A stretch of 64,000 nt of DNA from assembly GCA_024516035.1 (NCBI GenBank), contig CM044958.1:1977566-2041565 (forward strand), in the 5' to 3' direction. This DNA is from Bactericera cockerelli. Taxonomy: Eukaryota > Arthropoda > Insecta > Hemiptera > Triozidae. The position numbers were made by a program, and so were the translations under genes. Positions 12,700-23,800 of this stretch are shown here, in pieces. The notes beneath the pieces were generated by a model. The model made no database searches and was not told the origin of the DNA. It saw only the letters and a list, made by a program, of their open reading frames with translations. How positions within the stretch are numbered: the first letter of the stretch is position 1; the number at the start of each line of letters is the position of its first letter.

Positions 12700-14970
12700 C
12701 GTCATTTGTAAATAAAACTTGATCCAACATGTTTAATAATTTTAGATTCAAGGTATTCACAGGTTTATCTGGGATATATTGACACTGAAAACTTCTATAT
12801 GACCCCGTATATTAAATTGATATCACTGACGCTATCCATGCTGACAGGGTGACGAGAAGTGAGGCGAAAAAAAACGGCGTGAAAAATGGAATTGGAAAAT
12901 TGCTGGAAATGGATGAGATATATCTTCCTTGGGGCTTTGATTGGGATGAATAATAAAATTGATTGTGAGGGAGGGGGAATGTCTTGTGAGGGAGGGGGAG
13001 AAAGGTGTGGTGAGCGTGAGAGAAAGAGAAATGGATAAATGGAGGTGTACTGAGTCTGAGAAAAAGGAAGAAAGTTATAAAGGAAAGATATGTACAAAAT
13101 ATACATATAAGAGATCTGAGAAAGACAGTGGAAGAAAAAAAGAGTGATAGAAGTGTAAGAGAGGTGGATAAAGTTAGAGGGTGTCCATTTGAAAAAGAGA
13201 GTGGAGCGAAGAGTGAGTGAAAGTTTGAGACATAGGGGATAAAATTTAGTGAAAGAAAGATATGAAATTATAAAGATAGAGAGAAAGTATGAGAGGACAG
13301 AAAAAGGAAAAGTAGAAAATATAGAGATAGGGAGAGAGAAAGAAACAAGTTGAAAGAGGACAATGAATTGATAGAGATGAAGAAAAAGGATTTGAAAATC
13401 AGGAAGGAGAAAAGGGGAGAGAAAGTTTTGGAGTAAACAGGAGAGAGAGAGAGCCTTTTCTAGAAGAGTGTAGGTATGTCAAGAAACTATTCCAAGAAAA
13501 ATGCTAGGACATCAATTTTATTTTGTTTTGAAAGATTCTGATGTCCCGCACCAAGACATCTTCTTTTACTTTTTTCTGGGTTGACGTCTCTTGATAAAAA
13601 AAAGAGATGATTCAAAAGTTTGCTGCGAACATACAATCCAAAGTCTACATTAAAAAGACTTTTAGATTCCAACTCTTTCAAACCAAATTCGAGACTACCA
13701 GGAATTTTTAGAAGTCATGGAAAAAGACCTGATGTAATGTCTTATATGTATAAAACAAACCATACGTCTGTGGTACAGGAAAATTCACGCCATATACATA
13801 TAGGTATGTCTAAGAACGGGCATTTGAAAGAAGACCTATAACAAGATATGGTAGAGAAAATTGCCAGATAATATGTCGCTCTGCCATATCGTTTGATCCT
13901 GTCTTTATTCTTAGAGTAACTTCCATACCGAAGTAGACCTCTAACACCAGCAGTACCAGCACTATTAATATTAAAAAAATAAAATCCACAGGTCATATCC
14001 ACTTGGAAAAGAAGACACTTATTGTAAAATTATGAATCTTGTTTCAAGGAATGAAATTCCAACAAACAGACATACCTGATGAAAATCTCTTTCTTAAACC
14101 ATATTCCTTGTTTAGAAAGAGTTTGAAATCCCAGCACATCTCACTGGTATTCTGTTTCATCACCCAATTGAAGACTTCCAGCACTATAGTTATTACAAAG
14201 ACTCCACTTTCACACTTGACGACAACTTATTCCAAACCCATCAACTTGTTTAGATGAAATTTGAGGTCCACTTTCACACCTTCATCTTGAATCTTCAAAA
14301 TCTTCTGGCCTTGAACTCTCGGATGTCATTTCTCTTTGGAGGCTAGTGCTCCAGTTCCGAGACAATAGACTAACAGTTCATTCCGAGATAATTTATTCAT
14401 CTCGCGTAGATCTTTCTCGGATGAGTGATGAGTCAGGATATGTGTCACCTTTCATGTCACCCAACCAAACATTAAGGTGTTGAGGTGAGGTTCAAGATGT
14501 TTGGTTGTTTTGGTTCGTGTACCAAAGAAGAAATAGAGAAAGTGACCACTGCAATGTAGAGACGGTGTCCATGGCTTTAGTTCAGAGATTTATCAGTTTG
14601 AGACCATGTGATTACATTTGTTTTCCTAGTATTATTATTATTAAATGCTTTATTAGATACAAAGACATAATATGTACAATACAAATAATTAATATAAAAA
14701 AATGGAAACAATGTAAACAATAAAATGGAGAAAAAAATAGATACATACATATGTCCTAACTAAAGGGCGGGGTTATTGCCTGGATATCTCTTTCACTCAA
14801 CCCGTATGAGCACGAGTGCACTGGTAGTCAAGTAGTGGAAATTTTCAGTAAAAATCACTCTTGATACTAAAAAAAAACATTATGATAACCCCCTATTTCT
14901 ATGTCTCAGTCAACATCATCCATTCTCATACACTATCAATACAAATCAACAAGAAAAAATTGAATGGAAG
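12700..14970. other. No gene recognised; purine-rich tract at 12960-13460
   Basis: Between about 12960 and 13460 this strand is dominated by GAGAGAAAG-type purine sequence. The rest is AT-rich. Small open frames (for example 13620-13841, 14039-14257) show no family motif. Confidence 0.5.
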
Positions 14971-14971
14971 C

Positions 14972-14977
14972 AAAAAA
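14972..14977 (-). terminator. Pol III terminator of tRNA-Ser
   Basis: Six T residues on the reverse strand lie three bases past the tRNA discriminator base, as expected for RNA polymerase III. Confidence 0.75.
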
Positions 14978-14980
14978 GTC

Positions 14981-15062
14981 CGCTGCGGACAGGATTCGAA
15001 CCTGTGCGGGTAGAACCCATTGGATTTCAAGTCCAACTCCTTAACCACTCGGACACCGCAGC
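14981..15062 (-). tRNA. tRNA-Ser(UGA)
   Basis: The reverse strand folds as a complete 82-nt cloverleaf. The acceptor stem is GCTGCGG/CCGCAGC with discriminator G. The anticodon stem is TTGGA/TCCAA with loop CTTGAAA (anticodon UGA). A variable arm GGG/CCC and a T arm ACAGG-TTCGAAT-CCTGT are present. The long variable arm and G discriminator fit serine. There is no intron. Confidence 0.93.
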
Positions 15063-15840
15063 TTTTGTTCGACAAGGCCGGAAAAGCTCGTTATAAACTT
15101 ACGCGTCGAGCATATCGATCGAAGAGAAAGTGTGGAGGAAAAGCGCATGAACATGTGAGGAAAATTGTTTTCCCGAGTCCTTCGCAGCGCGTCGTTACCA
15201 ATGAATGTTTCGTTTCAGTTTTTCCGATGGCGGGAAAATTTTCCCGCCAAAATCCCGTATCTTATGGAGGATCCATCTTTTACCCGAGCTGCTTTTGCTT
15301 CAAATGCAAAATTCCTTTATTTCATTACTAGTATTTTTCTAACCCCTGATGCAAACTTTTTTAAGTTTATTATAATATTTATATTTAATTATGTAAAAGG
15401 TACCTAATAACTGGATGGCCCAAGTGAGACCAACCATTTCTTAAAGCCAGATATTTTTGTTTTTAATGTAATCAATTCGGGAGGTACCTAACCTATAATT
15501 TTACTACCACAACGCCAGTACTAATTATTAGTGATCTTTCTGCAATCAACAGATCAACTTCTTCATAACGGGTACCTTCCTAGGATAAAGAAAAAGGATA
15601 ATTATTATAAGTTTGACATAATTCTCAGCCTAATTGGATGAAAGCCTCACATTGTGTTACATGATTTGCATATCAAATGGAAGAAGTGTGAGTATTATGC
15701 TGTCTCTTTGGTTCTTGAGTATCAAAACTGTTCATTCAACTCATCAAGTACATAACTACATACTTAACTTTTTAACACTACCAACAATAAAATCAAAATG
15801 GTGCATTAAAAATATGGATTTGAAATATTTCCCCTCCTTT
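15063..15840. other. No gene recognised
   Basis: The sequence upstream of the tRNA-Ser gene carries no repeat or coding feature I can support; a 103-residue open frame overlapping the tRNA is not meaningful. Confidence 0.45.
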
Positions 15841-16018
15841 GAATGTATTATTATTATTATTTTTAGTTAAAATAACAAGATTAAGATGTGGACATGGAAC
15901 TTGGACTACCTATCTTTATAGAATGGGTATTATTAATGAGGAGGAGGGAGATATTGATTATGATATTGGGCTGTAAGCTAAAAGTCGAGAGCTTCTGCAT
16001 AGGAAACTATTTAATATT

Positions 16019-16351
16019 TCATATAACAAACATGTCATCATTCTTCTCACGACACATGGTGCCTACCAGGCTCGAGGCATTTCCACGCTGGACTGCCAAT
16101 GACAGTCGTTGGCGTAAGAATGCCCCGGCCCTGGTATCACCACATGTGTGTTGTAACTTGTCTGAAATTGCGTCTACCAAAGACTTGAACTGCCGAGAAA
16201 ATGGTCCCAGTGTTTCGACACCCAAGCCATAGAAACAGTATTGATGTGTCAGAGCTTCGTATTTTTTCGTCTTCTTATCACTTGCTAATTCTGCTGCACA
16301 GGTTACGTCCCACACAAGATGCTGGCCTTTGCTCCAAGGTATAAGTGTCAT
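16019..16351 (-). pseudogene. C-terminal endonuclease-like segment of the same retroelement
   Basis: The 110-residue frame begins with MTLIPWSKGQHLVWDVTC, which in relatives directly follows a PDG motif, and ends with a short conserved QRLSLAVQRGNASSLVGTM block. It has no internal stop. Confidence 0.7.
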
Positions 16352-17478
16352 ATTCAGTGCAGCTATTCACCCTATTATAACAAAGTTGAAATCAGAAGTT
16401 AATATCTGGTACCTAGATGATGGAACAATAGCTGGCGAACACGACACGGTTCTGAAAGATCTTAATTTTCTCATCCGAGAGGCCAAAGAGATTGGATTAG
16501 AAATTAATCCCAGCAAATGTGAGCTCTATTTCTGTTCCAATACTACTGTAAAAAATGTTCTAGATCAATTTAAGGAGTTAGCCCCTGACATTAAACTAAC
16601 TCGTAAAGAAGATTTTTCTTTACTTGGTGCGCCATTGTATGATGAATCTTTCAAATCTAACATTGAAAAGAAAACATGCAAAGTTTTAAATTTATTAGAA
16701 AGAGCAACAAAACTTACTTCCCATGTTGCTTATACCTTGTTAAAGAACTGTTTGTATGTACCAAAATTTAGTTTTCTTCTAGGCTGCAGCCCGTTTTGGA
16801 AGTTTCCTGATGTCTGTGAAAACCTGGACAACGCATTAAAATCTTCATTTGAAATAATATTGAACATGAATTTGAAGAACAATGAATGGGAACAATCGTG
16901 TTTACCCATCAGTAAAGGAGGTATGGGATTAAGAAAAATTCAAGATATATGTTTACCAGCATTCTTAGCCTCGGTTCATAGTGTAGATACTTTGGTATCT
17001 AGAATTCTTCCCCCACAGGATACCAAAGTCAATATTCACATGTACACCGAGGCATTGGATACCTGGAGGAATGCTTATGTCACCATGCCTGAAGTGCTAG
17101 ATTCGCAAAAAAGTTGGGATGACGTCAGTGTTTGCAACATCATGGACACAAAAATACAATTATCTACCCCGGAAGACTCAGCACGATTCAAAGCCCTTCA
17201 AAGAACAGAATCGAGTGCATGGCTTCATGCAATGCCATCCACCAATGTTGGTACCAAACTAGATGACATATCCTTCAGATTTTGTGTGGGATTGCGATTG
17301 GGATGCCAGCTATCATATCCCCATGTATGTGTATGTGGTCAGCGTGTTGAGGGGAAGGGAGTGCATGGACTCAGTTGCTCCAAGAGTGCAGGCCGTTTTT
17401 TCACGGCACTCAGAACTAAATCAAATCATCCATCGAGCATTGTCAACTATCGGTTTCCATTTCACATTGGAAACTATT
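16352..17478 (+). pseudogene. Reverse transcriptase segment (inverted part of the retroelement)
   Basis: The open frame starts inside the motif IFSAAIHPI and carries the catalytic YLDD box about 25 residues later, then a C-terminal Cys-X-Cys...His-X3-Cys cluster. It lacks the N-terminal fingers and any start of its own, and shifts frame after HGLSC. It is 5' truncated and not functional. Confidence 0.8.
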
Positions 17479-17794
17479 AAGAATGTCGATACCTTTCCCA
17501 TTAATGTGTCCGTTCTGATAACAAGAATTAGGTGTATTAAAATACTGTATTGTTATATTAATATAAAAAAAATCAGTATATTGGTAACACAAGAAACAAT
17601 GTACTTAGTTTGTAAGATGTATTGTTAATTAATTACATATTTTTTTAAAAATAACATTGTAATTTGTAAAAATAAATAGATGATATATCTAGTAGTTAAG
17701 TAAAAATCTAGTAGTTAAGTACTTCTTAAGCCATTTAGATAAAAAATATTATTTTTAGAAAATTGTGTATTCGATTGACCAGCTCAACATACAG

Positions 17795-18395
17795 TTCATT
17801 GACATTCAAATCAGTCAGTTTTACAATTGTAACATTCACATCATTGACACTCACTTGAATGACACAAAAATCAGTGACATTTAGATGAGTCACATTCTCA
17901 TCATTGACATACAGATCAGTCGCATTCTCATCAGTGGCACACACATCAGTTACATACAGATCAGTGACACACACATCAGTTACATACAGATCAGTGACAC
18001 ACACATCAGTTACATACAGATTAGTGACACACATCAGTTACATACAGATCAGTGACACACACATCAGTTGCATACAGATCAGTGACACACACATCAGTTG
18101 CATACAGATCAGTGACACACACATCAGTTGCATACAGATCAGTGACACACACATCAGTTGCATACAGATCAGTGACACACACATCAGTTACATACAGATC
18201 AGTGACACACACATCAGTTGCATACAGATCAGTGACACACACATCAGTTACATACTCGTACAGATCAGTGACACCACACATCAGTTACATACAGATCAGT
18301 GACACACACATCAGTTACATACAGATCAGTGACACACACATCATTGACATTCAGATGAGTCCCATTCTCATCAGTGACACTCACTTGAGTGACTG
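17795..18395 (+). repeat. 30-bp minisatellite
   Basis: CAGTTACATACAGATCAGTG followed by ACACACACAT is the unit, clean between about 17940 and 18345 and diverged at both edges. The unit is a multiple of three, so long open frames on both strands are artefacts. Confidence 0.93.
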
Positions 18396-18849
18396 AGAGA
18401 GTTGAACGAACTAGCAACCGGCAAACTGTGTTTAATGCAATCAGCTTCTCTTTTTATAGGATTAAGGAAAAATATTGGAGAAATAGGAAGAGAAAACTTT
18501 TAATTTCGAATCTTTGATTTTACTTTCCAAGAATTGACGTGTGTGAAGAATTGTGGATTAGTAGATACCTACTAGATACTAGCTTTAGGAATGAACGACT
18601 TATTTATCTTAACTATGTGGGTAGGTACCAAGACACGCAAATTCATTGAATCGATCATTGCATTATCTCTTTACAGATAGCTGCTGATATATATATAATT
18701 TTTTTTTTACTTTCGAAAGATTTTTTTTTAATTAACAAATACTTTTCATTTTTCTTTACTTTAATCAACTAAAAATTAAAATATGGCAAGTTTAAGTGAC
18801 CCATTATGCAAAGCATGTGTTGGGCCACTTTTTATTATATTTATATTTT

Positions 18850-19045
18850 TTAGAGTCTGGCTGGGGGACTATAAACAAGTCTGGCTGGAGGACTATAAAC
18901 ACGGAGTAGACCAGCATTGGCTTGGTTCTGGGGGCCCTTGTCAATTATTAGCCTCCTTGTAAAGACAGTGGTAGAAGTGCTGAGTCATTCCTCCACTGTC
19001 TGGCTACCATCGTTCACGATGACGCCACCCTATGGTGATGATGAT
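18850..19045 (+). repeat. Dispersed repeat, copy A
   Basis: From GTCTGGCTGG to GATGACGCCACCCTATGGTG this matches the reverse strand of 54515-54745, including CAGCATTGGCTTGGTTCTGG and a 25-base region around ACTGTCTGGCTACCATCG. No terminal structure was clear. Confidence 0.75.
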
Positions 19046-20055
19046 ATTTTTTTGTCTAAAGGTTTCTTTGGGGTCAATTAGTACAGTAAAGAAATGTTTT
19101 TGAAATTTCAAACGGTAGGTAGGTTATGTTATTTTCTTGGCGCAGCGTAGGACTAAATAGTCATTTTTTGCTATCAGTTTAACAAAGTCTGATTTTTTTA
19201 TTGGTTTGTAATACTCGTAATTATGAGGCCTATTTTTCTTTTGGATTAAAAAAAATCCAGATTTGATATTTCCAAATATTTCCATTTTATTCCAAGGTCA
19301 ACTTCACCACATTCGTAAAAGATAAATGCGTTTCGGTATTTCTAAAGATAAACAATGGACTAATATTTTCTACTTCCATTTTGGTTAACTTTGGCAGAGG
19401 AAATTTTTTCCTCCTCCAAAAGAAAAATGACTTGCTTCCAGTTTGGTTCACTTTTTTCCCGTTTGGTTAACTTCGGTTAGAAAGAAAAATACTGCTATGG
19501 TAAAGACAATTTATTAATGAACGTCTCATTTCATCGAAGGTATTTTATTTTATTATATGATGATGATTCCCACTTGTGACCGAAGAGTGTGGACGGAAAG
19601 AGTCCTAGATTCACCGGCTGTGGGTCAGGGAGTGCTTTAGACCTGGAGAGCTCATTTCTCTCTCGAGTCTGACACGAGACAGACTTAAGTCTTCAATCAT
19701 AAAAAACAGTAAGATCATTTTTTTGAGTCACCCTTAGGTTTAAGTCAAAGTCTTCAATCAAAATATCATTTTGTTTTTTGAGTCACTCTTGAAACACCAA
19801 TCAGTGAAGCCTTGTCTTTAATCACTCTTATCTTTCAATAGGTAATTTGATTTTTGAGTCTTATTTATTTTTAATTAGTTCTGTTTTGAGTTGATCATAA
19901 ATATTTGATCAGTGAAGTATCTTTTTGAGCTATTCGTATGTGTTTGTCATTAATCAGAAATATATTTTTATTCAGTTATTCACAAGTTTGTTTTCAGTAA
20001 TGTACTTTTTGAGGCGTTGTTAATAAGTATCTAATATATTTTGAGTTGTTTTCAT
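19046..20055. other. AT-rich stretch without recognised features
   Basis: I see no gene, RNA or named repeat. Words such as TCTTCAATCA and TTTTTGAGTCA recur but do not form a clear array. Confidence 0.45.
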
Positions 20056-20056
20056 T

Positions 20057-20185
20057 TATGAGCAATACGTTCTTTTCAATTATCTTGAGTATTACGATCA
20101 TTGAGCAATACACTCTTTTCAATTATCTTGAGTATTACGATCATTGAGCAATACACTCTCTTCAATTATCTTGAGTATTACGATC
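20057..20185 (+). repeat. 43-bp tandem repeat, three units
   Basis: GAGCAATACACTC, CTTTTCAATTATCTTGAG and TATTACGATCATT recur three times in the same order, just upstream of the first exon of the homolog gene. Confidence 0.8.
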
Positions 20186-20695
20186 GGATTTCCTTAACTG
20201 AAAAGAGCGGTTTGGCAGTTGTAGGTAATATAAACTTCTGGGTCGATTACCATCGTTCTAATTTTAATTTAACCATTATCTCTATTGTTTCTAGTCTCAA
20301 TCACTTTTTTCATGCCCTCTAATCATTTTAAGTTGTCGTGTCCATAAAACTGTGTAATTATCTTAAACATTTCTAAAACTAATCCTTGTTCAATAAGGAT
20401 TCGGTGAAAAAGATTGCCGCAGGCAATAACCTCACCGTCTATGTAGGTCATTAGTGTTTATCTTTTCCATATATTATGTTATATAAATAATATATTATAT
20501 ATTTTTTTTACTACTGTAGACATTATAGGTACAATAATTGTTCACCCAATAAAGATTAATTAATCAATTGGTCATATTAATTTAAAATGAATAGTTATCT
20601 CTATATTATTAAACATTAGTCTGGTGCAAGTCAATAATTAAATTATTATAACAATAATTGATAACTACTACATCTAGACTCTAGAGAAACACTTC

Positions 20696-20810
20696 ATGGT
20701 AATGCCGACGATGACCAGATTCATGACCGCGGCGATCGCGTCTTTAGTTGCCGCATTTGCGGCTACATCAGGAAAAGTGATGCCGCATACTCAGCCGATA
20801 GTGGACGCCG
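20696..20810 (+). CDS. Exon 1 of clip-domain protease homolog (signal peptide)
   Basis: This exon encodes the start Met and a signal peptide with an Ala-rich hydrophobic core (TAAIASLVAAFAATSG). In-frame Met codons occur at residues 1, 3, 6 and 10; the first was taken because it gives the longest leader. The donor GTAAGT follows at 20811 and the exon ends in phase 1. An 11-kb intron separates it from exon 2, and upstream 5' UTR exons cannot be excluded. Confidence 0.8.
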
Positions 20811-23800
20811 GTAAGTTACAATTACAAATAATTACAATTAAAAACACAATTAGTTGTCGAAAGTATCTCTTTCCCAGTAAATATTGTAAATAATGAGGGA
20901 ACCTCAGACATTCCAAGTATAAGTAGTGCTTTATTTCGACTGTCAGCGCAAGACAGGTAGTCCCATTATGCCAACAGTTTAACAAAGCACCTTTTTATGG
21001 GTACATAGTACAGAGTATAAATTTTCTGTTCCACCCGAAATCGAACCCAGGTCACAGTGCGTGCAGTGCAAGATCCATTTGGCCAAGGTGAATTTTATGG
21101 CCAACCTCATACGCTATCAATGAAACTTTTCCGAAAATTCATAATAACTTCATCAAATTTGAAAAAAGTACGATGCGAATTTTAAAATTTCCCTCAAACT
21201 TTTACAAATGTTTTTAAAATTGTTAGTTTTAAGTGCATAATTTCAACGAACTACACGTACACCCCTATCTTAATATATAAATGTCAAAGTCACTGACTGA
21301 CTGACCACTGACTAATCATCGCTCTACAGCCCAAACCGTAAGTTCTAGGGAGCTGAAATTTGGTAGGTAGCTTTGTCTTATAGTCTAGATGTGGGATCGA
21401 AATTCCCACTACAACACCTGTCATTGGCGAAAAAGGATTTTTTGCTTTCACGGCCATGCCTCAGCCCGCAAAGCGGGCGACAGCCCGCTAGTACACTATA
21501 CACTCGACACGGAAGGAACCCAGAACAATGGTTCTGGACGTCCAAAGGGTTCACCCGTATCAATCCTTCCACCACCATGACATCACACATGGACTGGGAA
21601 AGTAAAATAAAGTAAGTAATGAAACTCTAAAGCCAGCGTCGATGGCGCGTTGAATCCACCGGTTCTCATAGGATGACCAAACTCAAGCAACGTCCAGCGA
21701 GGTGAAGACTTCGTGATGCCAGTATTTTGGCCCATCCCAGGCTAGGAAAAGTTGTACTAGGGTGTACACTAGTACCTATACCCTATACGATACGATCACA
21801 TAAGGTAGCAGTTTATATCTCCCTTGCCTTTATCCCATACTAGCTAATAATGTTGCTACTGGGGTCAGCTCTTCTAGTAAGCAAATGATAAATTCTTTCA
21901 TTTGGAATGCCTGCTTCGGATAAGTTTTTTTCTTTTAAAATAATTACATTAATTTCCAACTTCAGAGCCGTCTAAATTTGAAACACCACATCCATCTTCA
22001 ACTTCATACCTCCTCAACTTGTATCTTGACCCTCTCAAACTGAGAGAAACAGCACGAATCAAAGCAACTTGTACCTTGGTTTTAACCCAACCAACAATTC
22101 TGTTGTAAGGTTTTGTCCACTTGGATAATATTGTTGATAAAGTTACTCTTCTGTAGTCTGACTTTCTGCTGTTAAATCAATGTATGTCTCGGTCTCAGCT
22201 CTAAGTTGTTGTTGAGCTATATTTAAGTTATACCGTGTAATTAAATCCTTGAATTATACGGTGGCAACATAATCCTTTAACACGGCTTGTAAAGAAATTT
22301 CTACAACATGTTAATTGATAGCAGCCCAAAATCCTTAAATTATTAGCAGTCCAAACTAAAAAATGTTCCTAAAACTGGTCTGCCAGTACCGGTAGCAAGC
22401 TTATTTTTTTAACAACAACATGTCATGAATAAAACGGTAGTAAAATTAATGAGTTGTCAAATTAAAAAGTTTCTACTTGATTTATAAGTAGGTACTATAA
22501 AGACACAACTTATTTGTGCCCAGCAGCCAAAATGATCCAGAATTATAAGATAACAACACACTGATCTATCTATTCAATTTGGTTAGATATCATGAATTTT
22601 AAACATTGGCAATCAATTGCTATCCGAAGAGACAATGCTGTCTGTGTCAGCGGCACACTGCCCCATCAACTCGCCCTCTGTAGCATATTATATGTATACT
22701 AAGTATACAATAAGCGATTTGATGTTGCTAGAACTCGTTCATTGAAATTATTTATTTTGAAGAGTCACAAAATACCAAAATCTCCTAAGTTGTTACAAAT
22801 AAAAAATCTCTTCCATTTTCAAACAGCTTGGCAAGGTCCCCATGACGCATGCTGCATTGCCTTTCTGGATGGCGATGGATATATTCTTTGATCCAGAAAG
22901 GCCCTGCTTCTTTTGTCTCCGGTCACTGATGTGAGGCGGTCACCCAGTCGTGAATGATTTTAGTCTAGCTTAAATTTCAGGGCGCGGCACCTGTCGAGAT
23001 TTATCCGCTACCATCAACTCGTCCTAGACGAGGTGTTTTACTAGTTTATAAAATAAAAAAATCCCTTTATGTTGGCTACATCTAAATTTTCTAGATGTAA
23101 GTATTAAAATATTAGATGTAAATTTATTGGATGTAAATATTAGGATATTAGATGTAAATATTAAAATATTAGATGTAAATATTAAAATATTAGATGTAAA
23201 TTTATTAGATGTAGCCAAGAAAAAGGGGAAGAAGAATGAAGGTCCAAAATTTAGAAAATTGAGTTAGATACGGATTAGAGCTGTCTTTGATAGTGTCAAA
23301 ATACGTGGACATGTTAAAATTTGGAATAAGGTTGAGGGTGAGAAGATATTTACATTTTTAAAACATGCGGTCAGGGAAAGAAAGATGAGAGTCCATGATC
23401 TTGAAAGATGAGGGTCCAAAAGGTTTAAAAACTTAAAATTGCATTATCTCCAAATCAGAAAAATTGTCATTCATCTTTTTTTTTTAGTTATTCAGTTTCT
23501 ACTTTATTTACCTAACTATGTTTTTAAGGGCTTTTTTTAGATTGGCAGAGTTCTCAAATTTGAGTTCTTCCATTCAACCACTAAAGGAAAGAAAGTAAAA
23601 GAAAAATGAAAAGATAAGAATAATATAATATTACATGCACAATTTATGGTACCAGCTCATAGTATTTTAAACTGACCGAAAAATAGACTTAGACGACCGG
23701 CATGGTTTTTCGTGAATTCTCTTGTGGGACCGGCGATAATACGGCTATCTGGCCCCGTGTACCACCGGTGGTACACCCGGTCCATTCCGTACGAACGTGC

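Larger units (their letters stand above)
15846..17478 (-). mobile_element. RLE-type non-LTR retroelement remnant with inverted 5' part
   Basis: Two pieces of one element lie head to head. On the + strand 16352-17478 encodes a reverse transcriptase core with WYLDDGTIAG, LG, thumb-like sequence, and a Cys/His cluster CVCGQRVEGKGVHGLSC; a frameshift near 17390 leads to RHSELNQIIHRAL. On the - strand 16351-16019 encodes the following part, TLIPWSKGQHLVWDVTC through QRGNASSLVGTM, which resembles a restriction-like endonuclease end. The - strand then runs to an (AAT)n tail near 15850. This is the arrangement of twin priming: 3' part in sense, 5' part inverted. Confidence 0.72.

Noticed and set aside
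16329..16351. Start codon of the RT frame at 16329
   Set aside because: The first residues come from the inverted neighbouring segment; the RT part itself begins at the junction at 16352 and has lost its true start.
17735..18396. Overlapping repeated open frames on both strands
   Set aside because: They are by-products of the 30-bp minisatellite.
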